A stretch of DNA of 5,676 nt from JAGUXG01 sp043798435 (GTDB lineage: Bacteria; UBA9089; UBA9088; JAGUXG01), in assembly GCA_043798435.1 (NCBI GenBank), contig JAZDOR010000033.1, forward strand, positions 1-5,676, in the 5' to 3' direction. The notes under the pieces are model-generated. The model was not told the origin of the DNA, made no database searches, and was given only the letters and a program-made list of their open reading frames with translations. The position numbers and the translations under genes are program-made. Of the stretch, positions 1 to 5,442 are shown piece after piece (position 1 is the first letter of the stretch; each line of letters begins with the position of its first letter).

Positions 1-50
1 TGAGATATAGTTCTACCAAAATAAATGTAAATTGCAAATCGTAAAATAAC

Positions 51-128
51 AGAATACAGAATCCAGAATTCAGAATAGATGCAGGTTCTTTCATTCTGAC
101 TCCTGAATTCTGACTCCTGAATTCTATT
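51..128. repeat. CAGAAT/ATTCTG imperfect inverted repeat with a 14-nt tandem repeat
   Basis: The left arm (about 51-78) is built from CAGAAT and CAGAATTC words. The right arm (about 93-125) is built from their complements, so the two can pair imperfectly around the spacer near 79-92. The right arm is itself a tandem repeat: attctgactcctga occurs at 93-106 and again at 107-120, followed by a partial third copy (attct, 121-125). It lies about 40 bases upstream of the coaBC ATG and looks like intergenic repeat debris. I see no reading frame in it. Positions 1-50 are AT-rich with nothing recognisable. Confidence 0.7.
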
Positions 129-167
129 TAGTTTGTTGGAAACCTGATTTATTTGAGTGTCCATAAA

Positions 168-1304
168 ATGAATCTGAAGAATAAGAAGATAGCCCTTGGG
201 ATAACTGGAAGTATTGCCGCCTGGAAAGCCTGCTACCTAATAAGAAGGCTGAAGGAAGAGGAAGCGGATGTTCATTGCGTCTTGACAGAAACAGCTCTAT
301 CTTTTATCACACCACTTACACTATCCACGCTCTCTGAAAATCCTGTGGCAAGCAATATCTCACAGGAGATGGAGCATATTGGGGATTATGACCTGCTCAT
401 CATAGCACCTGCCACAGCAAATGTGATTGGAAAGGCTGCGGCTGGCATTTGTGACGACCTTCTCACCACCATCATTCTTGCCAGAAAATCTCCGGTTATC
501 ATTGCTCCAGCAATGAATGAGGCTATGTGGCTATCTCCAATTTTAGCGGGTAATGTCAAGAAGCTCAAGGAAGAGGGGTTTAGATTTATCGGCCCAGAGA
601 AGGGAAAACTTACAGTCGGAGAGGGTTGGGGAAGGCTTGCTGATGTGGAGAAGATTACCAAGGAAGCTATCTTTGTCCTGGGCATAAAGGATAGATTGGC
701 TGGCAAAAAGATTCTGATAACAGCAGGAGCCACAAGGGAGGCAATAGATACCGTTCGATTTATCAGCAATCGCTCTTCAGGTAAAATGGGACATATTTTA
801 GCAGAAGAGGCTTTGTTACAAGAAGCGTCTGTAACACTTATTACCACAACAGATATTCCTACATCCAGCAAGATAAAAACCCTGTATGTGGAGACTGCCT
901 GCCAGATGAGAGATAAGGTCTTTGAGCTATTTAATGAATGCGATATATTCATTTCAGTTGCCGCAGTATCTGACTTCAGGCCGAAGGATAGGTGCGATAA
1001 GAAGCTAAAGAGAGAAGATGGGCTTCACTTAGAGTTTACAAAGAATCCAGATATATTGAAAGAGGTTTCCGAAAGAAAGGGTGAGAAGATATTGATAGGT
1101 TTCTCTGTTGACTCAGAATTAGATTGGCAAAGGGCAGAAGAAAAGCTTAGAGCGAAAAATCTTGATATTCTTGTCTTTTCCACCACTGATGGTTTTGCCT
1201 CCGATAGAATCAAGCCCTGGATTATATACCCTGATGGGAAGAGGGAGGAGTGCCTTGAGATTTCAAAAAGGCAGTTAGCGATAAAGCTTCTTGAAAAAGT
1301 GTAA
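168..1304 (+). CDS. coaBC: bifunctional phosphopantothenoylcysteine decarboxylase / phosphopantothenate-cysteine ligase (CoaBC, Dfp)
   Basis: Catalyses two steps of cytosolic coenzyme A synthesis: nucleotide-dependent joining of 4'-phosphopantothenate to cysteine (CoaB), then FMN-dependent decarboxylation to 4'-phosphopantetheine (CoaC). Counting from the ATG at 168 (378 aa), the N-terminal flavoprotein domain shows the ITGSIAAWK start, a catalytic-type His70 (EHIGDYDLL), the APATAN loop and PAMNEAMW at 114-121. The CoaB domain follows, with ITAGATREAIDTVRFISNRS ending in SGKMG (about 184-208), AAVSDFRPKD (about 265-274), the KKLK lysines and FTKNPDIL. The length is normal for the family. A TTG at 153 would add five residues; neither start has a strong ribosome site, and I prefer ATG because family members begin close to the Rossmann-like strand. 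One oddity: the flap that normally reads L-A-C-G reads LTVGEGWGRL (about 148-157), without the cysteine. The stop codon lies inside the terminal repeat of the element that follows. Confidence 0.95.
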   Translation: MNLKNKKIALGITGSIAAWKACYLIRRLKEEEADVHCVLTETALSFITPLTLSTLSENPVASNISQEMEHIGDYDLLIIAPATANVIGKAAAGICDDLLTTIILARKSPVIIAPAMNEAMWLSPILAGNVKKLKEEGFRFIGPEKGKLTVGEGWGRLADVEKITKEAIFVLGIKDRLAGKKILITAGATREAIDTVRFISNRSSGKMGHILAEEALLQEASVTLITTTDIPTSSKIKTLYVETACQMRDKVFELFNECDIFISVAAVSDFRPKDRCDKKLKREDGLHLEFTKNPDILKEVSERKGEKILIGFSVDSELDWQRAEEKLRAKNLDILVFSTTDGFASDRIKPWIIYPDGKREECLEISKRQLAIKLLEKV

Positions 1305-1509
1305 TTACTCACAATTTTGGGGGAAAATATTTAACCATAGATGAACACAGAAGAGATATTTAGACACTGATTTACACAGATGGTCACAGATAATTTTTTA
1401 AATTTTATCAGTGGAAATCAGTGTAATCTGTGTCAAAAGAATAAGTGTTAATCTGTGGTAAGATTTATTTTATTTTCTGTGGCTTTTCCTCAATTTTATG
1501 AGTAGTTAC
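1301..1509 (+). repeat. 209-bp MITE-like element, copy A, with terminal inverted repeats
   Basis: The ends are GTAATTACTCA (1301-1311) and TGAGTAGTTAC (1499-1509), which pair at 10 of 11 positions. Inside is a long foldback: accatagatgaacac (from 1334) faces gtgttaatctgtggt (1445-1459), and nearer the centre ACACTGATTT faces AAATCAGTGT and CACAGATAA faces TTATCAGTG. No reading frame is visible, so it is non-autonomous if it is mobile. Copy B at 3700-3930 is the same sequence in the opposite orientation, closely similar by eye with a few small insertions or deletions. The left terminus carries the coaBC stop codon TAA at 1302-1304. Transcripts leaving coaBC would fold through it, so it may act as a 3' UTR structure or terminator. 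Confidence 0.88.
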
Positions 1510-1513
1510 AAAA

Positions 1514-1536
1514 AGTAGGCAGGAAGCAGTAGGCAG
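1514..1536 (+). repeat. short direct repeat agtaggcag x2
   Basis: The 9-mer agtaggcag occurs at 1514-1522 and again at 1528-1536, between the right end of element A and the alkyltransferase start. It looks like a remnant of a simple GTAGGCA-type intergenic repeat. It fills the space where a promoter or ribosome site for the next gene would be expected. Confidence 0.5.
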
Positions 1537-1550
1537 TCAACGAATAACAA

Positions 1551-1835
1551 TTGAAAGAATTGACACCATTTCAGACAAATGCATATAATGTAGTCTTATC
1601 TATTCCATATGGAGAGACTCGTTCTTATGAGTGGGTAGCCAAAAGAGTAGGGACATCGCCGAGGGCTATTGGAAAAGTGCTGTCTCGCAACCCTTTGCCA
1701 ATCGTCATTCCCTGCCACAGGGTGATAAAGAAGACCGGAGAACCTGGGGGATATATAGGTGGCGAGAAACTGAAGGAGAAGATATTAGAGATTGAAAGAC
1801 CAAGTGAAGTGCAAGAAAAAATATATACCACATAA
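1551..1835 (+). CDS. ogt: methylated-DNA-[protein]-cysteine S-methyltransferase, single-domain form
   Basis: DNA repair protein of the O6-alkylguanine-DNA alkyltransferase family, which moves the alkyl group from guanine onto its own cysteine. The 94 residues are almost exactly the conserved C-terminal DNA-binding and catalytic domain. It opens with LTPFQTNAYNVVLSIPYGET and SY (25-26, nucleotide-flipping region). PRAIG (37-41) carries the arginine finger, and NPLP starts at 47. The active-site motif PCHRVI is at 54-59 with Cys55, then GGYIGG and a glutamate at about 82 that completes the usual Cys-His-Glu relay. Because the cysteine is present, it is not the tryptophan-bearing alkyltransferase-like (ATL) type. 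Ogt/Ada-type proteins usually carry an additional N-terminal domain, which is absent here. The only upstream start is TTG 1551: a stop codon lies in frame at 1545-1547 and I see no good ribosome site. It may be a natural short form or a 5'-truncated gene. Confidence 0.85.
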   Translation: MKELTPFQTNAYNVVLSIPYGETRSYEWVAKRVGTSPRAIGKVLSRNPLPIVIPCHRVIKKTGEPGGYIGGEKLKEKILEIERPSEVQEKIYTT

Positions 1836-1843
1836 GGCACAGA

Positions 1844-1937
1844 GAATTCATTGCAAATTGCAAAATTAGCAATTAGCATTTCAAAATTAAATCATTTTGC
1901 ATTGCTAATTTTACAGTGATAATTTTGCATTGAATTT
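1844..1937. repeat. AT-rich foldback (TTGCAAAATTAGCAAT type) between ogt and tRNA-Arg
   Basis: AAAATTAGCAAT (1862-1873) and ATTGCTAATTTT (1901-1912) form a perfect 12-bp inverted repeat around a 27-nt loop. Outside it, gaattcattgcaaattgc (1844-1861) loosely mirrors aattttgcattgaattt (1921-1937), so the hairpin extends imperfectly. It could end ogt transcription or be another repeat remnant. TTGCAAAT words also occur at the left edge of the window and upstream of pyrB. A GATAAT at 1918-1923 could serve as a -10 box for the tRNA, but no convincing -35 box stands at normal spacing. Confidence 0.6.
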
Positions 1938-1949
1938 CCTCTTTTTTAG

Positions 1950-2021
1950 GCGCCTGTAGCTCAGTGGAAGAGCAGCGGCCTCCTAAGCCGTTTGTCGTAG
2001 GTTCAACTCCTATCAGGCGTA
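1950..2021 (+). tRNA. tRNA-Arg (anticodon CCU)
   Basis: The 72-nt sequence folds as a complete cloverleaf. The acceptor stem is GCGCCTG with CAGGCGT (closing pair G:U), and the D stem is GCTC/GAGC with a 7-nt loop. The anticodon stem is GCGGC/GCCGT with loop CTCCTAA, placing CCT at the anticodon and a purine after it. The variable loop has 5 nt, and the T stem is GTAGG/CCTAT with loop TTCAACT. The discriminator base is A2021. The anticodon CCU reads AGG, so the product is arginine-specific. The 3' CCA is not encoded and must be added by tRNA nucleotidyltransferase. It stands alone, with no second tRNA nearby. Three stems contain G:U pairs but none is broken, so the gene looks functional. Confidence 0.95.
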
Positions 2022-2076
2022 TTTTGTCATAGATAACCATTTTACCTTTAGGGCTCGCTGAGAACGCAGAGAATTT

Positions 2077-2224
2077 GTAAGCGTTCAGCCTATTCATCAA
2101 AGAGTGTAAGAAGGGGGATAAGGAGATAAAGGGGATATGGAGATGAAAGAATTTTGAAGTAGAATATATCCCCTTATCTCCACAATCTCCACATCCCCTT
2201 TTCTTACACTACCTGAATGCTTAC
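2077..2224 (+). repeat. 148-bp MITE-like element, copy 1
   Basis: The terminal inverted repeats are GTAAGCGTTCAG (2077-2088) and CTGAATGCTTAC (2213-2224), matching at 11 of 12 positions. Inside is a long imperfect hairpin, with gtgtaag at 2104-2110 facing cttacac at 2203-2209. Its purine-rich left arm (ggggataaggagata words) faces a pyrimidine-rich right arm (tatccccttatctcc words). It has no coding capacity. A second copy of exactly the same length lies inverted at 5443-5590. It sits about 55 bases downstream of the tRNA, inside the 353-base stretch between the tRNA and the propeller gene. No clear target-site duplication is visible at this copy. Confidence 0.88.
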
Positions 2225-2374
2225 TCGAAAGAAATCATAGGGAAAAGGCTGAAAATGAACCGTCCCAAAATTTTAAGTTTTTATTTCTTTGTGTTCTCTG
2301 CGAACTCTGCGGTTAATCTTTTCTTCAGAGACTGGAGTGTTACCTGTGGTGAATAGTTACCATTTTTTAGGTAT
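2225..2374. other. intergenic region made of degenerate repeats, upstream of the propeller gene
   Basis: This part of the 2022-2374 gap holds no gene. It contains tgaaaatgaaccgtccc (about 2250-2266), a word I loosely associate with REP-type intergenic repeats. At about 2288-2316 is a CTGCG-rich repeat, gtgttctctgcgaactctgc; a mirrored fragment, gagaacgcagagaat, lies at about 2060-2074 on the other side of the MITE. TGAATAGTTAC at 2350-2360 differs by one base from the right terminus of element A. Two similar direct words, atagataaccatttta near 2030 and atagttaccatttttta near 2353, bracket the stretch. A weak ribosome site (TAGG, 2368-2371) stands only three bases before the propeller ATG. Confidence 0.5.
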
Positions 2375-3658
2375 ATGAAAAGACTCATCTTCTTGTTTGG
2401 CATCCTTTGTGCATCTCTGTCCTACCCTTTTACCTACACCTCCCACCCTGCAGGGGTTTATACCCTATCCCAGGCACTTGACGATGAGAATGGCAGATTA
2501 TACCTTAGCGGGACATCAATGAAGAATATCGTCATCTACAATCTTGATGGCGATGGCATTCCTGTTGGGCAGTTCATGTCTTGTGAGATACCGACAAACT
2601 GCATCTCCTTAGCATTATTCTCCAATAAGATTTATATAGGCAATAGTCAGGACGCATACATATATATTTATCGGCTTGGAAAAGACGGTCTCCTGACAGG
2701 GACACCGACATTAGTTGCCATTGCCACAGAGGGGCAAGGTGCTTACTCTATGGCCATTGACCCGGAGAGAAGAAAGCTCTATGTGGGGAATATGTCTGGA
2801 AGCAATAATATTTGTGTCTATAGCTTAGACTCCTCTGGTCTTCCAACAGGTGCTCCATCCTTCTTTACCACCTCAGGATACACCACCTCCCTTGCCCTAA
2901 ACCCCATTCAAGGCAAGCTCTACATTGGAAGCTACAGTGGAGACAACCCTTTTGTCTGCTGGTTGGCGGCTGATGGCTCGCTTACAGGCAGGGGATGGAA
3001 GTATAATTCAGGCAATCTGACCTATTCTATGGCTTTAGATATAGAAAAGAAAAGGCTGTATCTTGCTAACAACAACGCAAGCGATAATCTTTCAGTGGTA
3101 AAATTGGATGACCAAGGGCTTCCCTCTACATACACAACATTTTCTGATGGTGGAGCAAGTATATCTCTTGCCCTTAACAAAAGGAGCAAAAAGCTATATG
3201 TGGGAAAGAATCAGGCAGGGAATAACCTTTTGATCTACGACCTTGATGATAAAGGGGATATTCGCTTTAAGCCAACAGCCCTTTCCCTGGGTGGCCCAAC
3301 CTTCTCCCTTTCTATTGGAAAGAGGCTCTACTTAGCCAACTATCAAGACGGCAATAATCTGTGGACATTAGAGATTCCAGGCACAAGGACTGAGATTTCA
3401 GCCCCAGCCATAACCACTACCCAAAAGGTTATGTTAAAGGTATCAGGAGTAAACCCTCACTGGATAAAGATAAAAGGAGATATCACTCAACCTATTGGAT
3501 GGAAAGCCTCTGATGGTGGAGCAATGGAGATTCCTGTCTATCTCACAAAGGGAGAGGGAGAGAAAAAGATTGATCTCTTGTTTTTAGAGTCTGCTGGATT
3601 TGGAAACTACTCTGGAGTTTTGAGGAAAGAAAGTGTGGTAATAAACCTTCAAAAATAA
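2375..3658 (+). CDS. exported seven-bladed beta-propeller protein with C-terminal beta-sandwich-like domain
   Basis: Function unknown. Residues 1-16 (MKRLIFLFGILCASLS) form a signal peptide with probable cleavage near residue 16; there is no proper lipobox. Seven repeats of about 46 residues follow, each marked by a [RK]-[LI]-Y-[LIV]-[GSA] strand: RLYLSG 41, KIYIGN 85, KLYVGN 134, KLYIGS 181, RLYLAN 227, KLYVGK 273 and RLYLAN 317. Most are followed by a Y/V-x-L-D-x-x-G-L-P-T-G-x-P segment. Seven regular units point to a YncE/lactonase-like seven-bladed propeller. Residues about 340-427 are a separate beta-rich segment (VMLKVSGVNPHWIKIKGDI, then IPVYLTKGEGEKKIDLLFLE) resembling the small Ig-like domains of surface proteins. 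I see no catalytic motif, so ligand or protein binding outside the cytoplasm is as likely as enzymatic activity. It is probably transcribed alone and ends at a terminator. Confidence 0.85.
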   Translation: MKRLIFLFGILCASLSYPFTYTSHPAGVYTLSQALDDENGRLYLSGTSMKNIVIYNLDGDGIPVGQFMSCEIPTNCISLALFSNKIYIGNSQDAYIYIYRLGKDGLLTGTPTLVAIATEGQGAYSMAIDPERRKLYVGNMSGSNNICVYSLDSSGLPTGAPSFFTTSGYTTSLALNPIQGKLYIGSYSGDNPFVCWLAADGSLTGRGWKYNSGNLTYSMALDIEKKRLYLANNNASDNLSVVKLDDQGLPSTYTTFSDGGASISLALNKRSKKLYVGKNQAGNNLLIYDLDDKGDIRFKPTALSLGGPTFSLSIGKRLYLANYQDGNNLWTLEIPGTRTEISAPAITTTQKVMLKVSGVNPHWIKIKGDITQPIGWKASDGGAMEIPVYLTKGEGEKKIDLLFLESAGFGNYSGVLRKESVVINLQK

Positions 3659-3665
3659 TGAAACG

Positions 3666-3701
3666 AAAAAATAGCCCGCAGAAAAAGCAAGGCCATTTTT
3701 T
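3666..3701. terminator. probable bidirectional rho-independent terminator
   Basis: AAAAAATAGCC (3666-3676) pairs with GGCCATTTTTT (3691-3701) at 10 of 11 positions, leaving a 14-nt loop. The A-tract on one side and the T-tract on the other allow termination in either direction. It starts 8 bases after the propeller stop codon. Its T-tract touches the end of element B (3700), so the element may have inserted at, or contributed to, the T-run. The GC part of the stem is short, so it may be weak. Confidence 0.55.
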
Positions 3702-3930
3702 AACTACTCATAAAATTTAGGATTGTGGAAAAGTCTTTAGAGAAATAAAAATTAAATCTTGCCACAGATGACACAGATTAACATTTATTCTTTTGACTTT
3801 GGATTAACACTGATTTCCACTGATAAAATTTAAAAAATTATCTGTGACCATCTGTGCAAATCAGTGTCTAAATATCTTTTCTGTGTTCATCTGTGGCTAA
3901 ATATTTTCCGAAAAGATTTTGAGTAATTGC
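3700..3930 (-). repeat. 231-bp MITE-like element, copy B (inverted relative to copy A)
   Basis: Reverse-complemented, this region follows element A (1301-1509) along its whole length. It has the same terminus (GCAATTACTCA against GTAATTACTCA), then aaaatattta, gatgaacacagaa, gatatttagacactgattt, cacagatggtcacagataat, tcagtggaaatcagtg, gtcaaaagaata and gttaatctgtg. It ends at tgagtagtta near 3700. It is about 22 bp longer than A, mainly through an extra CTGTG-type word near 3760-3780 and added bases near the right terminus. It begins 3 bases after the hslV stop codon and presents the same terminus to hslV that copy A presents to coaBC. It has no coding capacity. Confidence 0.88.
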
Positions 3931-3932
3931 GT

Positions 3933-4463
3933 TTATAACTCCTCTATGGTAATATTCTCATTGGTGTAGAGGCAGATAGATGAGGTTATCAGAAGGGCTT
4001 CTTTTGCCATATCCTTTGCGCTCAGGTCAGAGTACTTCACTAATGCCCTTGCTGCAGCTAAGGCATAAGCACCACCTGAGCCAATGGCTAAAATATCATC
4101 ATCAGGCTCAATAACCTCGCCATTTCCAGAGATGAGCAGGGAGCATTCTTTGTCTGCAACAGCAAGGAGCGCCTCAAGCCTCCTCAGAAACTTGTCTGTC
4201 CTCCAGTCCTTTGCCAACTCAACAGCTGCTCTCTTCAGGTTGCCTTTATACTCCTTTATCTTCTTCTCAAACCTATCAAAGAGGGTAAAGGCATCTGCCA
4301 CAGAACCTGCAAACCCTGCCAGGACTTGACCATCGTAAATCTTCCTGACCTTATTAGCCTTTTGCTTCATAATGGTGTTTTCAAGGGAGACCTGTCCATC
4401 TCCGCCTATAGCCACCTTCCCATCCTTTCTAATAATGATTATCGTTGTTCCTTTTATTTCCAT
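3933..4463 (-). CDS. hslV: ATP-dependent protease proteolytic subunit HslV (ClpQ)
   Basis: Peptidase subunit of the cytosolic HslUV protease, a proteasome-like threonine peptidase that needs the HslU ATPase to unfold its substrates. The 176 residues match the family end to end. After MEIKG comes the TT pair whose first threonine (Thr6) becomes the N-terminal nucleophile after propeptide removal. Counting it as 1, Asp17 (GGDGQ) and Lys33 (NKVRK) are both in place. Further matches to E. coli HslV include NTIMK, AGFAGSVADAFTLFDRFE, AAVELAKDWRTD, LEALLAVAD, AIGSGG and the C-terminal TIEEL. The ATG overlaps the end of pyrB by 10 bases, so the two are probably co-transcribed and translationally coupled. 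HslU usually follows hslV, but here element B follows and hslU is not in the window. Confidence 0.96.
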   Translation of the reverse strand: MEIKGTTIIIIRKDGKVAIGGDGQVSLENTIMKQKANKVRKIYDGQVLAGFAGSVADAFTLFDRFEKKIKEYKGNLKRAAVELAKDWRTDKFLRRLEALLAVADKECSLLISGNGEVIEPDDDILAIGSGGAYALAAARALVKYSDLSAKDMAKEALLITSSICLYTNENITIEEL

Positions 4464-5389
4464 ATCATTTTCAAAAGTGCCATACGCAGGTTAAGCCCGT
4501 TGTCTGCCTGACGAAAGTATGCAGACCTTGGGTCGCTATCTATCTCACAAGGAAGCTCCTGCACCCTTGGCAGGGGATGCAATATTCTTGCAGTCTCTTT
4601 CATTACTGAGACCATTTCTCTGTCAACAACATAAGAATCCTTCACCTTCTCATACTCTGTAATGCTTCTGAACCTCTCCTTCTGAACCCTTGTGACATAA
4701 AGGATATCAACAATAGGAGCAATCTCAGACAGAGAAGCTCCCTCAAAGAAGGCAATACCTTTTTCCTTTAGATAATCGGCAATATCCTTCGGCATCCTTA
4801 TCTCTTCCGGGGAGACAAAGTAAAGCTCAATATTATTCTGCTGTGCCAGGAGATAAACAAGGGAGTGAACTGTTCGGCTATAGAGTAAGTCTCCAACAAA
4901 ACAGACCTTCAGACTATCTATCCTTCCAAGCTCTTTTTTGATTGTCCAGAGGTCTAAGAGTGCCTGGGTTGGATGCTGACCTGGGCCATCTCCAGCATTG
5001 ATTATAGGAACCCTGGAGACCTCAGATGCCTTCTTTGCCGAACCCTCCTCATAGTGCCTGAGGACTATAGCATCAGCAAAGGAGCTAACAACCTTTATCG
5101 TATCAGTCAGGGATTCCCCTTTTACCATAGAAGAAAAATGGGGTGCATCCTCTGTTGAAATAACATCACCCCCGAGCCTCTTCATTGCAGACTCAAAGGA
5201 GAGTCTTGTTCTTGTTGATGGTTCATAGAATAAACTGGCCAAGATTCTTCTCCTTGGCACTGATGGAAGGAGAAGGGAAGGGTCCTTGCCCTCGTCCAGC
5301 CTTTCCATTCTGCTTGCAAGCCCAAATATCTCCTCCAAAAGCCCTCTGTCCTTGAACTGTTGAACCTCTATGATATGAAAAAAGTTCAT
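4454..5389 (-). CDS. pyrB: aspartate carbamoyltransferase catalytic chain (PyrB)
   Basis: Catalyses the committed step of de novo pyrimidine synthesis in the cytosol: carbamoyl phosphate plus L-aspartate gives N-carbamoyl-L-aspartate. From the ATG at 5389 it is 311 aa, normal for the family. Carbamoyl-phosphate binding motif FYEPSTRTR is at 54-62, and the 80s-loop lysine is at about 90 (SSMVKGES). HPTQ starts with His139, and GDLLYSRTVHS contains Arg172. TRVQKERF carries Arg234 for aspartate binding, and HPLPRV is at about 271-276. The C-terminus DPRSAYFRQADNGLNLRMAL is typical. A TTG start at 5425 would add 12 residues with no family counterpart, so I prefer the ATG, although it has no clear ribosome site. 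It overlaps hslV by 10 bases. No pyrI or other pyr gene is visible. Confidence 0.96.
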   Translation of the reverse strand: MNFFHIIEVQQFKDRGLLEEIFGLASRMERLDEGKDPSLLLPSVPRRRILASLFYEPSTRTRLSFESAMKRLGGDVISTEDAPHFSSMVKGESLTDTIKVVSSFADAIVLRHYEEGSAKKASEVSRVPIINAGDGPGQHPTQALLDLWTIKKELGRIDSLKVCFVGDLLYSRTVHSLVYLLAQQNNIELYFVSPEEIRMPKDIADYLKEKGIAFFEGASLSEIAPIVDILYVTRVQKERFRSITEYEKVKDSYVVDREMVSVMKETARILHPLPRVQELPCEIDSDPRSAYFRQADNGLNLRMALLKMIWK

Positions 5390-5395
5390 TCCATC

Positions 5396-5425
5396 ATTGT
5401 AAGCTAATCTTTGGCAATTTTGCAA
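5396..5425 (-). promoter_or_regulatory. possible sigma-70-type promoter for pyrB-hslV
   Basis: Read on the - strand, TTGCAA (5425-5420) is followed after 18 bases by TACAAT (5401-5396), a 5-of-6 match to the consensus -10 box. Transcription would start about 6-7 bases further on, essentially at the A of the pyrB ATG (5389), giving a leaderless message. This would fit the missing ribosome site. The DNA is AT-rich and chance matches are common, so this is tentative. Confidence 0.25.
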
Positions 5426-5442
5426 ATCTTAAAAATAAAGAA

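Noticed and set aside
386..952. 188-codon - strand frame inside coaBC
   Set aside because: It is antisense to strongly conserved CoaBC motifs and shows no family features of its own.
1025..1312. 95-codon - strand frame at the coaBC 3' end
   Set aside because: It is a shadow of the conserved CoaB domain with no recognisable protein character.
1320..1510. CRISPR-like reading of the repeated ACACAG/CTGTG words
   Set aside because: The words are irregularly spaced and arranged as a foldback, without constant-length repeats and spacers. The block recurs as a unit at 3700-3930.
1873..2100. 75-codon - strand reading frame containing GVEPTTNGLGGRCSSTELQ
   Set aside because: This is the antisense translation of the tRNA-Arg gene, a well-known source of false proteins.
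2022..2374. tRNA-Arg as an integration site with attL/attR
   Set aside because: The tRNA 3' end is not duplicated anywhere in the window and no integrase is present. The only bracketing words (near 2030 and 2353) are short, imperfect and AT-rich.
2375..2420. Lipoprotein signal peptide for the propeller protein (Cys12)
   Set aside because: The residues before Cys12 (G-I-L) do not fit a lipobox, and the hydrophobic segment continues past the cysteine to a better ordinary cleavage region.
4084..5158. Short + strand frames opposite hslV and pyrB (4084-4329, 4326-4511, 4973-5158)
   Set aside because: They lie antisense to clearly conserved hslV and pyrB and have no independent support.
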